This document shows, one piece after another, positions 45,015 to 54,109 of a stretch of 64,000 nucleotides of DNA. The DNA is from Noviherbaspirillum suwonense (GTDB taxonomy: Bacteria; Pseudomonadota; Gammaproteobacteria; Burkholderiales; Burkholderiaceae_D): contig NZ_FXUL01000024.1 in NCBI RefSeq assembly GCF_900182955.1, positions 1 through 64,000 of the forward strand, read 5' to 3'. Position 1 is the first letter of the stretch, and every line of letters starts with the position of its first letter. A program made the position numbers and the translations under genes. The notes below the pieces were generated by a model. It was not told the origin of the DNA. It ran no database searches and saw nothing but the letters and a program-made list of their open reading frames with translations.

Positions 45015-45470
45015 TCAGACACTCTTTGCCAGCCACCACGCAGCAATGCGAAATATGAGCGGCGGCAGCAAAAGCATTTGAACAACTGGGACAAGGCCGA
45101 CATCTAATCCCGGCAGAAGCGGCATGTCCACGGTATACGCCCAACGACCCAGCATATTAACGGCCATCCACTCAATGCCGATGCCGATGGAAAGTCCTGC
45201 TGCAAGCATCACAGCAAGGGCTTGGCCGTTTGGTTGCACATACCAATCAAAGCGTCTGAACGTAAGCCAGCCAACTACGAAAATCAGCCAGACCAGGATG
45301 CCATCGCCTAATGCTGCGACGAAGCAATGCCGCCATACTGAATTCCAGTCTTCAAGACCCGCATACAGTGGCGCCTGTGCGACCTCCCAAAGGTAGTTCA
45401 GTGCGACCGCAATGATAAATAGGAGCAGAACCTGTTTTATGTAGACGCTTTGGTTGCCGAACCCTGTCAC
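45015..45470 (-). CDS. Small integral membrane protein following copA
   Basis: 151 residues with four hydrophobic segments: [60 protein letters not shown] and [20 protein letters not shown]. No Cys/Met-rich metal motif is apparent, but NYLWEV and W-rich parts recur in the family. Its start overlaps the copA stop by four bases (ATGA), so it is cotranscribed with and probably related to copper handling. No biochemical function is assigned. Confidence 0.75.
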   Translation of the reverse strand: MTGFGNQSVYIKQVLLLFIIAVALNYLWEVAQAPLYAGLEDWNSVWRHCFVAALGDGILVWLIFVVGWLTFRRFDWYVQPNGQALAVMLAAGLSIGIGIEWMAVNMLGRWAYTVDMPLLPGLDVGLVPVVQMLLLPPLIFRIAAWWLAKSV

Positions 45471-47863
45471 TTGGACGTGCCTCGCAAACGCAGGGCATTA
45501 GTAATTACCGACACCGAACTCAGGCTCATCGCCAACGCCGCAATCATGGGCGAGAGCAGTTGACCAGTGAACGGGTACAGCACGCCAGCCGCCAGCGGAA
45601 TGCCCAATGCGTTGTAGATGAACGCGAAGGCAAGGTTCTGCCGCATGTTTCGCACCGTTTCAGTGGACAAGACTCTAGCTCTTGCAATTGCCCGCAAGTC
45701 GCCCTTTACCAAGGTGATATGAGCGCTGTTGATAGCGACGTCGGTCCCTGTCCCCATTGCTATTCCTACATCAGCTCTCGCTAGCGCCGGCGAATCGTTG
45801 ATTCCGTCTCCCACCATTGCTACTTTTTTACCTTGGCCTTGGAGCTTTTCAACCAAAAGCAGCTTGTCTTGAGGTTTTACCTCGCCATAGACCTCGCTGA
45901 TGCCAAGCTTGCGGCCTACCGACTGCGCGGTCGTCAAGCCGTCACCGGTCGCCATGATGATGTTCAAGCCGTCCTTCCTCAACGTCTCAAGTGCCTCTGG
46001 CGTGCTCGCTTTTATCGGGTCGGATACCGCAAGGAGCCCAGCCAGGCGGCCGTCCGATGCCAGGTACATGACGCTGGCGCCTTGTCCCCGCAGTGCTTCA
46101 GCCTGGTCTGCAAGACTGTGCCAGTCCACTTTTTCCGTGTCCATCAGCGCGGTGTTGCCTATGGCGATACGCCGGCCGGCCACGATGCCGCGCACGCCGA
46201 TGCCGCTGGACGACTCGAATGCCTCCGGCTTATCCAGGGTCAGTCCGCGCTTGTGCGCTTCCGCAACGATGGCATGGGCGAGAGGATGCTCGCTTCCCTG
46301 GTCGATGCTGGCTGCAACCTGCAGCACGTCGTGCTCCGTAAAGCCCGGCGCCGCTACCACGCTGTCGAAAGCCGGCTTGCCTTCGGTCAGGGTTCCCGTC
46401 TTGTCGACGATCAGGGTGTCGATTTTCCTCATGTCTTCGATTGCGGCTGCATTCCTGAACAGAATGCCTTGCGTGGCTGCGCGGCCGGTGGCAGCCATGA
46501 TGGACATCGGGGTAGCGAGACCCAGAGCGCAAGGGCAGGCAATGATGAGGACGGCGACCGCATTCACGAAGCCGTACACCCAGCTTGGTTCTGGGCCGAA
46601 CAAACCCCATCCGATCAACGTCAGCAACGCAATGCTCACCACGGCGGCCACGAAATAGCCGGCGACAACGTCTGCCAGTCGCTGCATCGGCGCGCGCGAG
46701 CGCTGGGCGCCGGCGACCATCTGGACGATTTGGGAAAGCATGGTTTGCGAGCCGACCTTGTCTGCCCGCATTATCAGGCTGCCGCTGGTATTGATCGTCG
46801 CCCCAATAAGCTTGTCGCCCGGGCGTTTGGTCACTGGTATCGGCTCCCCGGTGAGCATGGATTCGTCCAGAGCGCTTTCGCCTTCCAGTACGGCACCATC
46901 CACCGGGACTTTTTCGCCAGGGCGAACGCGCAGGGCGTCTCCGATATGGACATGGGTAAGCGGTATGTCTTCCTCGATGCCATCCTGCCTGATTCTGCGG
47001 GCCGTCTTCGGCGCCAGGCCCAGCAGCGCCTTGATGGCAGAGGAAGTCTGCGAGCGGGCCCGCAGCTCCATTATTTGCCCCAGCAGCGTGAGGGAAACGA
47101 TGACCGCGGCCGCCTCGTAATAGACGCCTACACGGCCGCCATGGCTGGCAAAGGCCGCCGGAAACAAGCCGGGCGCGACAGTGGCAACGAGGCTGTAACC
47201 GTAGGCCGCAGCCACGCCGGACCCGATGAGTGTCCACATATTGGGACTGCGGTTGGCGATTGACCGGGCCCATCGCACGAAGAAAGGCCAGCCGGCCCAT
47301 AAGACGACAGGGCTGCTCAAAGCGAGCTCGACCCAGTTCTGGTACGGAAGTCCATTCGGGAGCAGCAAATGGCCAAACATCGCCAGCGAAAAGACGGCAA
47401 GGGACAGGGGAAGCGTCCACCAGAAGCGGCGCCGGAAGTCGACCAGTTCGGGATTGTCTTCGTCGTCGAGCGACGGCATCAGCGGCTCCAGTGCCATGCC
47501 GCAGAGAGGGCAATTGCCAGGCTTCGATTCCTGAATCTCGGGATGCATCGGACAGGTGTAGATCGTGCCTTCCGGCGCAGCGGGCGCTGATGTGCGCTCG
47601 GCATGCACCGGCGCCAGGTAGTTCTGAGGATGTGCCTGAAATTTGGTCATGCAGCCGGCACTGCAGAAATGATAATCGGTACCGTTGTATTCGATCGTCC
47701 GCCCAGGCTTCGCAGCAACCTGCATTCCGCATACCGGGTCGGTGAATCGTTGCTCGGGACTCGGCGCGACGGCTGTATGGCCATTCCCGGCTCCGCCATC
47801 AGCGTCATGATGCGCCGCATGTTCGTGCCCTGCGTGATGCGAGTGCTCGGTCTTGCTGTCCAT
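45467..47863 (-). CDS. copA: Copper-translocating P1B-type ATPase
   Basis: 798 residues. N-terminal modules in order: a His-rich lead ([13 protein letters not shown]), a YHS domain (DPVCGMQ...YHFCSAGC), and a heavy-metal-binding YTCPMHPEI...[10 protein letters not shown] segment in place of an HMA domain. The ATPase core follows: phosphatase loop MTGEPIPV, membrane metal site [10 protein letters not shown], phosphorylation site [11 protein letters not shown] motif SEHPLAHAI, and [19 protein letters not shown] marks Cu(I) or Ag(I) export. ATG 47863 has AGGAG upstream. A chaperone-like gene and a CueR-type promoter precede it. Confidence 0.94.
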   Translation of the reverse strand: MDSKTEHSHHAGHEHAAHHDADGGAGNGHTAVAPSPEQRFTDPVCGMQVAAKPGRTIEYNGTDYHFCSAGCMTKFQAHPQNYLAPVHAERTSAPAAPEGTIYTCPMHPEIQESKPGNCPLCGMALEPLMPSLDDEDNPELVDFRRRFWWTLPLSLAVFSLAMFGHLLLPNGLPYQNWVELALSSPVVLWAGWPFFVRWARSIANRSPNMWTLIGSGVAAAYGYSLVATVAPGLFPAAFASHGGRVGVYYEAAAVIVSLTLLGQIMELRARSQTSSAIKALLGLAPKTARRIRQDGIEEDIPLTHVHIGDALRVRPGEKVPVDGAVLEGESALDESMLTGEPIPVTKRPGDKLIGATINTSGSLIMRADKVGSQTMLSQIVQMVAGAQRSRAPMQRLADVVAGYFVAAVVSIALLTLIGWGLFGPEPSWVYGFVNAVAVLIIACPCALGLATPMSIMAATGRAATQGILFRNAAAIEDMRKIDTLIVDKTGTLTEGKPAFDSVVAAPGFTEHDVLQVAASIDQGSEHPLAHAIVAEAHKRGLTLDKPEAFESSSGIGVRGIVAGRRIAIGNTALMDTEKVDWHSLADQAEALRGQGASVMYLASDGRLAGLLAVSDPIKASTPEALETLRKDGLNIIMATGDGLTTAQSVGRKLGISEVYGEVKPQDKLLLVEKLQGQGKKVAMVGDGINDSPALARADVGIAMGTGTDVAINSAHITLVKGDLRAIARARVLSTETVRNMRQNLAFAFIYNALGIPLAAGVLYPFTGQLLSPMIAALAMSLSSVSVITNALRLRGTSK

Positions 47864-47969
47864 GCCTTGCTCCTGATAAGGAAATTTTCCGGATAAGTCT
47901 GCTTGAAAACCTGCTGTGCCGAATCAGGCGGACGGATACTGCGCCCTGTTCACGCCGCAGCATTCGCCT

Positions 47970-48149
47970 TCACTGGTAGCTGGTCTCAGCGACATCTGCC
48001 CGAACAGCTTCAGGGCGCGCCGGCGTTGTCATCCGGACCGTCCTGCTCGGCAGGTCGCCCTCCACAGCGCCGTCAATTCGCCGTACCCACCTTTCTGCGA
48101 TATCGCCGCATCCGGCGCAGGACATTCCAGTTACCTGCGAGTCGTGCAT
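47970..48149 (-). CDS. Short HMA-domain metallochaperone (CopZ-like)
   Basis: 59 residues from ATG 48149 (GAAGG upstream): metal site TGMSCAGCGD at about residues 6-15, then RIDGAVEGDLPSRTVRMTTP and AVRADVAETSY, an HMA layout slightly shorter and more diverged than CopZ. The conserved M-x-C-x-x-C that binds Cu(I) is present. It would hand copper to CopA, encoded 106 bases downstream on the same strand. The CueR-type promoter at 48181-48211 would start transcription about 25 bases before this ATG, which supports it being a real gene despite its size. A longer frame from 48326 is rejected because it reads through that promoter. Confidence 0.72.
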   Translation of the reverse strand: MHDSQVTGMSCAGCGDIAERWVRRIDGAVEGDLPSRTVRMTTPARPEAVRADVAETSYQ

Positions 48150-48180
48150 GGCAAAGGCCTTCTCGTTTATCCAAGATTTC

Positions 48181-48211
48181 ACTGTAGACCTTCCAGTTGC
48201 AGGAAGGTCAA
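48181..48211 (-). promoter_or_regulatory. CueR/MerR-type promoter and operator of the copper operon
   Basis: On the minus strand the -35 TTGACC (48211-48206) and -10 TACAGT (48186-48181) are separated by 19 bases, the long spacing typical of MerR-family promoters. The spacer holds the dyad ACCTTCC-N7-GGAAGGT (48188-48208), the CueR operator form. No cueR gene is adjacent. Confidence 0.85.
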
Positions 48212-49089
48212 GGCAGACGATGCGCTGTCGATTTGGCCAGGCTCCGGATAATTCCACGCCAGCCGGCGGCGCATGGTTCCGGACATGGCCATGCAGACGC
48301 CATGCGAATCCGGGCCCTTTGGACAAACACTATTTCTCTCAACTTTCTGTATAGGACCATCAGGTCATCCGCAGCCGGAACGGTCGCCATGCCGATCAGA
48401 ATCAGTGCAAGTGGAACGGTAGACAGGTAGCCGATACTTTTGAAACCGAGGGCGCCGGATATTCCACCAGCGAAAAAGAATGTCACGAGCAGGCAAAGCG
48501 TTTTCAGGCGGCTTCGGTTTGCAAGCACTATGGGCTTTTCATCCGAGCGGTCGAAGTTCCAATAGAACAGTTTGCCCAGCTCTATCCCGATATCCGTCAC
48601 GGTTCCGGTGAGATGGGTGGTGCGGATTTCCGCTTTGGATAACTTGGTAATGACGGCGTTCTGAAGCCCCATGATGAGGCATAACAGCATAACCGTCATC
48701 GGAACAAATAGTCCCGTAATGTCGGAGAGTCGCGCTCCCAGCGTGCCGAAGCAAAGCAACAATGCCGCCTCCACCAGCAAGGGCAGCGCATATTCGCTAT
48801 ATAAACCGTGTCTTCGCGCGTAATTCACCATCACTGCGGTGCAGGCGGCACCGATCAGAAAAGACAGCAACGCACCGGTGCCGGCCATGGCCAAAGCAAA
48901 GCTGCCAAGCTCCAGGTTATCCGCCATGGCTGAAACGATGCCGGTCATATGGGACGTATATTGTTGGACTGCAAGGAAACCGCCCGCATTCGTGGCACCC
49001 GCTACAAATGCCAGGGCAAAGCTCAAATGCCGGTTGGCGCCGCTGGTGCGGTGACGACCTGTCAGCCTTCTGCCATAGTGAATCGGCAT
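48208..49089 (-). CDS. DUF1275 (YoaK-type) membrane protein
   Basis: 293 residues with about six hydrophobic segments. DUF1275 marks: LSFALAFVAGATNAGGFLAV, YTSHMTGIVSAMADNLELGS, LLCLIMGLQNAVITKLSKAE and IRTTHLTGTVTDIGIELGK. The last 35 residues (from about QRARIRMASAW) are not hydrophobic, lie beyond the usual family end and run into the CueR promoter, so the natural stop may have been lost. The function of the family is unknown; a transport role is only suspected. It sits upstream of the copper operon on the same strand but ends at its promoter. Confidence 0.82.
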   Translation of the reverse strand: MPIHYGRRLTGRHRTSGANRHLSFALAFVAGATNAGGFLAVQQYTSHMTGIVSAMADNLELGSFALAMAGTGALLSFLIGAACTAVMVNYARRHGLYSEYALPLLVEAALLLCFGTLGARLSDITGLFVPMTVMLLCLIMGLQNAVITKLSKAEIRTTHLTGTVTDIGIELGKLFYWNFDRSDEKPIVLANRSRLKTLCLLVTFFFAGGISGALGFKSIGYLSTVPLALILIGMATVPAADDLMVLYRKLREIVFVQRARIRMASAWPCPEPCAAGWRGIIRSLAKSTAHRLP

Positions 49090-49389
49090 GGAAATGGCTC
49101 GGCTTGGGCACGCGAGGGATTCTGCAATAGTCCATCTTACTGCAAGTATCGATCGTGTCGTTTCGCAAAAGCTTCACCAGGTTTCCCGGCTTGAAGGCGG
49201 CCGCGATTCGTCCGGCAAGCTGTACCGGAACCCAGGCTGTTCTCGATGGGTCGGACAGCCAGTCACTCTTTTCCCTCTGGCTGGGCGACTTTGCTGTACC
49301 CTAGCATTGACCTCTGCATCGCCATGCACCGATGACGCTGCGCATGCCAGCCATGCGCATATCAACATCACCACCTCAAAGAGGCTCGA
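49090..49389. other. 300-base gap between the DUF1275 and UspA genes
   Basis: No gene is supported. Short frames on both strands lack homology. It should contain the divergent promoters of the two flanking genes; I see no convincing consensus element. Confidence 0.5.
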
Positions 49390-49815
49390 ATGAACATACT
49401 ACTCGCAGCAGATGGCTCGGAATTTACAAGCAAGGCAGCCGAATATGTGGCCGCGCATCCGGAGTGGCATCAAAACGGCGCACAACTGCATATTTTCCAC
49501 GTCGAGCCGGGGGTGACGTCCAACCGCGCCAGGGCTGTACTCAGCTCCGATGCCGTCGACAATTACTACAAAGAGGAATCCCGGGCAGCACTGGCACCGG
49601 CGGAAAATATCCTGCGTGAAAAAAACATTCCTTTCCAATCCTCGTACGTGGTCGGCGATATAGCCGAACGGATCCGGGACTATGTGGAAAAAAACGGCAT
49701 CGACATGATCGTCATGGGGTCCCATGGAAGCGGCGCGATTCGTAATCTGGTCATGGGATCGATCGCTACCAAAGTACTTGCCGTCACCACGGTGCCGGTC
49801 CTGATCGTGCGTTAG
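49390..49815 (+). CDS. Universal stress protein (UspA family)
   Basis: 141 residues. N-terminal MNILLAADGSEFTSKAAEYV with the first ATP-binding Asp, and C-terminal DMIVMGSHGSGAIRNLVMGS followed by VTTVPVLIVR, the G-2x-G-9x-G(S/T) nucleotide site of ATP-binding Usp proteins. It is a small cytoplasmic stress-response protein. It stands alone between the copper genes and the P-type ATPase gene, a set commonly found together on Burkholderiales stress islands. Confidence 0.93.
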   Translation: MNILLAADGSEFTSKAAEYVAAHPEWHQNGAQLHIFHVEPGVTSNRARAVLSSDAVDNYYKEESRAALAPAENILREKNIPFQSSYVVGDIAERIRDYVEKNGIDMIVMGSHGSGAIRNLVMGSIATKVLAVTTVPVLIVR

Positions 49816-50040
49816 GCGATTGTCCTTCTGCTGCCCCGACGAAGTACCTGGCTCGACACATGCCCGGGGCAAACGGTCGCTGACCATATCGAATGCGTGA
49901 CGGCGCACCCGGCGCTGCCTGTAAAGGCATAAAAGCCGGCCGGCTACCCGTCATCTAAGCCGCGCAGTCACAATCGTCATCCATTCGACTGCAATTCATG
50001 ACCTGCACGCTTCATATGCAGCATCACCCGGGAGCAAGAC

Positions 50041-52176
50041 ATGGCGAAGTTCGACCAGATCCGGGATCCCTCTACCCTCGACTCCGATGCGATCGTCGAA
50101 GCGCTCGGCACTGATCTGCAGAACGGGCTCACGTCGGAAGTGGCGTCGCGCCGGATCATCGAGGACGGGCCGAACGAACTGCGTGCGAGCCAGCCCCAGC
50201 CGACCTGGCGTCGTCTGTTGTCGCACTTCAGGGATCCCCTTATTTACCTGCTGCTGGTCGCGATCTCGATTGCGCTGGTTGCGTGGTTCATCGAAGGCCG
50301 TGCCGGCTGGCCCACGGATGCGATTGTCATTACATTGGTCGTGGTCCTCAACGGTATCCTGGGTTATCTGCAGGAAGCAAAGGCTGCGAATGCCGTCGCG
50401 GTGCTGGCCAAAATGACTGCCGTCACTTCGGCGGTGGTACGTGACGGACATATGATGCGGATACCAAGCGATCAGCTTGTGCGCGGCGATCTGCTCATTC
50501 TTGCCGAGGGAGACGCCGTAGGCGCGGACGCACGCCTGGTCCAGGCGTCTTCGCTGACCGTTAGCCTCGCTGACCGGTGAAAGCGGTTCGGTGCAGAAGG
50601 ACGCCGCGACGCTGCCGGGACCGGCGGCGCTTGGTGACCGGCTGGACATGGTATTCAAGGGAACCGCGATCGCGCAGGGAAACGGCCGTGCGATAGTGAC
50701 TGCGACAGGGATGGATACACAGATGGGTTCGATCGCCAGGATGCTCGACGCCACCAGAGAAGAACCGACGCCCTTGCAGAACGAGATCGGCCGGATCGGC
50801 CGCATGCTGGGCATCGTGGTGATCGTGATCGTGTTCGTCGTGGTAGGCGTCATCATGCTCACGTCCGACATTCGTACCGCCGAAGACTTCACCACGGTCT
50901 TGCTGCTCGGCGTATCGCTGGCGGTCGCAGCCGTGCCGGAGGGGCTGCCGGCAATCCTGTCGGTGGTGCTTGCCATCGGCGTGCAGCGCATGGCGGCGCG
51001 CAATGCGATCGTCAAGAAACTGTCATCGGTAGAAACGCTGGGGTCGGCCACGGTGATTGCGTCGGACAAGACCGGCACGCTTACCCGCGCCGAGATGACG
51101 ATCGAGCGGGTGATGACAGCGTCGGGCAGCACCTATGTCACCGGAGCGGGATACGCGCCCGACGGGCGGCTCGAACATGAAGGCGCTGAACTCGGCGCCG
51201 GCGCGCTGCTGGCCGAGAACATCGTCGTCCTCAGCGGCGGAAGCCTGGCCGGGAATGCCGACCTGCGCGAAATCGAAGGCGGCCAATGGGAGATACAGGG
51301 CGATCCGACCGAAGCGGCATTCCTGGTCGCTGAAAACAAGCTGGGCATCGCCGCGCGGCGCAAAGCGCGTTTCGAGCGCATCGCCGAGATGCCGTTTACT
51401 TCCGAACGCAAGATGATGTCCACGCTCGAGGTGGACCATGAACAAGGGGACGCGGTCGTGGTCATCGCCAAGGGCGCGCCCGACGTTCTTCTTCAACGAT
51501 GCAGCCGGGTGCGCGTGGGAGCAGATGTCGCCGTGCTCGATGAAATTACCCGCAAGCGGATTCTCGCCGACGTCGATACGCTTTCGGACGCGGCGCTACG
51601 CACGCTGGCGGTGGCTTACCGGCCTCTCGCGCCCGGTGAAGACCGGCAGGTAGCGGCAGCGCTGGAGCAGGACCTCATCTTCGTCGGCACCGTGGGCATC
51701 ATCGATCCTCCGCGCGAAGAGGCCGGGCAGGCGATCCGGGAAGCGCGCAGGGCCGGGATCCGGGTGATCATGATCACCGGCGACCATCCTCGTACAGCGG
51801 CGCGCATCGCAGCGGACCTGGGAATCATCGAAGCCGGCGCGCCCACCCTCACGGGGCTCGAACTCGATGAACTGGACAATGCGGCCTTTGCCGATGCCGT
51901 TCTCAAGACCTCCGTTTATGCGCGGGTGGCGCCCGAGCACAAGCTGCGTATCGTCGACGCCTTGCAGGCAGCCGGCAACGTGGTCGCCATGACGGGCGAT
52001 GGCGTCAACGACGCGCCCGCGCTGAAGTCGGCCGACATCGGCATCGCGATGGGACTGACCGGAACCGAAGTAACGAAGGAAGCGGCAAGGATGATTCTTG
52101 CGGACGATAACTTTGCCACGATCGTCGCAGCGGTGCGCGAAGGTCGAGGCATCTTCGACAACATCAGGAAATCCCT
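50041..52176 (+). pseudogene. P-type cation (Ca2+-ATPase-like, P2) ATPase, frameshifted and 3'-truncated
   Basis: The first frame (50041-50580) gives the cation-ATPase N-terminus and helices 1-2 (PTWRRLLSHFRDPLIYLLLV). Near 50562 a deletion, probably five bases, removes GEA-type codons between SLTVS and ASLTGES. The second frame continues LTGESGSVQKD, helices 3-4 with AAVPEGLPAILSVVLAIGVQ, DKTGTLTRAEM (phosphorylation site) and MTGDGVNDAPALKSADIGIA. The protein breaks off at FDNIRKSLR (about 52176), before the last helices, where a Tn5-like transposase begins in opposite orientation. About 300 C-terminal residues are lost, so no functional pump is possible. Confidence 0.88.
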
Positions 52177-52701
52177 GCGGAACGTTGCTGCCTGTTCGGC
52201 CACGCGTTCATAGCTCTCGATCCACCGGGTGCTTTCCTTGATGCCGCCGCGTTGTCCGTTCTCATCCAGCGGTTCGCGCGCCCACATCCAGGCGTCCAAT
52301 ATCCCCAACGGTTCCCGGTCCGGTGTGACGGCGTAGGTCGGGTGCAGATACATGCCGCGCTGTGCCTCAAAGCTCAACGGTCCCAGGCCTTCCATCTCCT
52401 GGCCGTTGAAGTCGAGCTCGGTCGTGTCCGCGATACACAGCACCACGGCATGCTGCTGCATGCGCGTAGCCGTGCGTTCCCAATGCGGCTGCATGATGTC
52501 GACCCACTCGACTTCCTCATTGCCAAGGAAGCGATAAGCCGCCATGGTCTCTGACCAGCCATCGCAGGCGCCAGGAATACTCCCGCTCGGCTTGGCCGCC
52601 AGGCGCTTCAGCAGTTCCTTCGCACGCCGGTCTCGCCTTGGATCACCCAGATCCAGCGCCTCAAATTCCTCGTCCACCCATACTCCTGCTTGATTGTTCA
52701 T
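52177..52701 (-). pseudogene. Tn5-like IS4-family transposase, N-terminal fragment
   Basis: From ATG 52701: GVWVDEEFEALDLGDPRRDR, GACDGWSETMAAYRFLGNEE, VVLCIADTTELDFNGQEMEG and the region around MYLHPTYAVTPDREPLGILD, the DNA-binding and first catalytic (DTT) part of Tn5/IS50-type transposases. Homology ends at AEQAATFR, about residue 175, at the junction with the P-type ATPase. The remaining two catalytic residues are missing. The fragment and the ATPase break are one junction, so the two are remnants of a single deletion or recombination. Confidence 0.85.
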
Positions 52702-52809
52702 CGGCTTGGCAAAAGCATAGAGTAAACGCCAATTCGCCGAGGTTTACAACCCGCTATACCAAAACGCATCAATTTCTGCTGTGTTGCCCGAAGTCCGCAG
52801 GTCGGAGTT

Positions 52810-53511
52810 GTGTATAACGAGATGGGTTATAGGCGGATGCGTGCCGCACTCCACAGGCGACAGGTGTGCATTTCGGAGAAAGTCGTACAACGCCTGATGA
52901 AGCAGGAATGCTTGGTAGATGCAGCCAACAGAAAGCGCCGGTATGGATCCTACCTCGGTGAAATCAGCCCTGCGGCAGAGAACGTCATCAACCGGGATTT
53001 CCGAGCTGGGACACCGAATGAGAAATGGCTTACCGACATCACGGAGTTTCAAATCCCTGCTGGAAAGGTGTATCTGTCGCCTATGATCGACTGCTTCGAT
53101 GGTCTGGTTGTCAGCTGGACCATCGGCACGAGTCCGGACGCTGACCTTGTGAACACGATGTTGGATGCTGCTATTGAGACGGTGCCCGGCTGCAATAACC
53201 GGCCTATCATCCACTCTGATCGCCGGGCTCACTATCGCTGGCCTGGGTGGCTCTCACGGATGCATAATGCGAAGTTGACCCGCTCGATGTCGCGCAAAGG
53301 ATGCTCGCCCGACAATGCTGCCTGTGAGGGGTTCTTCGGGCGACTGAAAACGGAACTGTTTTACCCTCGAAACTGGCAGGGTACAACCATAGAGCAATTC
53401 ATTGAAGTAATAGACTCATACATCCGCTGGTATAACGAAAAACGCATCAAGATATCTCTTGGCTCATTCAGTCCCCTCGAATATCGAGAGAACCTCGGAT
53501 TTACAGCATAA
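52810..53511 (+). pseudogene. IS3-family transposase orfB (rve integrase domain), 5'-truncated
   Basis: The frame holds the end of the HTH_21 region (YNEMGYRRMRAALHRRQVCI) and the full rve integrase core: WLTDITEFQIPAGKVYLSPM (D), DCFDGLVVSWTIGTSPDADL (D), NNRPIIHSDRRAHYRWPGWL, SPDNAACEGFFGRLKTEL (E). It ends YNEKRIKISLGSFSPLEYRE. The DDE triad is kept but the N-terminal 70-100 residues and orfA are missing. HSDRRAHY replaces the usual HSDRGxHY. The stop-codon region matches 18 bases at 42509-42526 on the other strand. Confidence 0.85.
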
Positions 53512-53565
53512 ACCAGTCCAAGAATTACGCCGCAGCCCCCAGTGGGGAGTATTGATCCGGCAGTG

Positions 53566-53595
53566 ACACCGATTACGCTGCTGCGTAATCGGTGT
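53566..53595. repeat. Perfect 12-bp inverted repeat, stem-loop
   Basis: ACACCGATTACG (53566-53577) and CGTAATCGGTGT (53584-53595) pair fully around a six-base loop CTGCTG. It lies 55 bases after the IS3 orfB. No T-run follows. It may be an IS-associated structure or a terminator. Otherwise 53512-53828 holds no recognisable gene. Confidence 0.6.
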
Positions 53596-53828
53596 GGCTC
53601 AGGCAAGCAAGGCAAGCAGGAACGGCAACACCAGGTAGTTGATTTCACCGATTGTGCAGGCAATCATGATGTGATGGCAAACAGGTTAGACCGAGGTTGG
53701 CAAAGCCCTCTTAGCTCGAGGCACACAAAGTGCGTAAAGTCGATTGAGGGGCCAACCAGCACATTCCATTAGGGATGGCGGCCACTGGCCGCATACGAAG
53801 TCCGAATGTACGGGTGCAATCTTTACCT

Positions 53829-54087
53829 TCAAACCATCATGAATTGAGGGCTTGGCAAACCGGGGGCGTTCATGTACGAGGAATGGTCAACCACCACTCC
53901 GCGTTCCTGCATGATTTCTTCGAGATGCCGGTAACTCAAGGGATAGGCAGCGTACCAGCGGATGCAGACCAGAATCACGTCGACTGGAAATCGCATTCCT
54001 TTGGTATTCAGCATGGCCGCCTGTTCATTTTTCAAAGGCAGCAGTCTACCGGACGGAGGGAGCCATCTCGCTTAATGCGACAGAACC
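53829..54087 (-). mobile_element. IS6-family element fragment (terminal repeat plus transposase N-terminus)
   Basis: The minus-strand frame from ATG 54035 reads KGMRFPVDVILVCIRWYAAY followed by PLSYRHLEEIMQERGVVVDH, the N-terminus of IS6/IS26-type transposases, and loses homology after about 60 residues. Outside it, 54087-54071 reads GGTTCTGTCGCATTAAG, an IS6-type terminal repeat in the expected place. The rest of the transposase and the other end are missing here; a 3' remnant with a similar end is at 23210-23427. Confidence 0.8.
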
Positions 54088-54109
54088 AGTGCCTCCGCCA
54101 GCCCAACCA

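Noticed and set aside
47970-48326. A 118-residue copper protein from 48326
   Set aside because: The first 59 residues have no homology and read across the CueR promoter. The HMA protein from 48149 is called instead.
50562-50600. Programmed frameshift in the P-type ATPase
   Set aside because: No slippery sequence; codons for conserved residues between SLTVS and SLTGES are missing, so it is a deletion, and the gene is also cut at its 3' end.
51916-52701. A full 261-residue transposase
   Set aside because: After about residue 175 the frame is the antisense of the P-type ATPase gene; only the N-terminal part is transposase.
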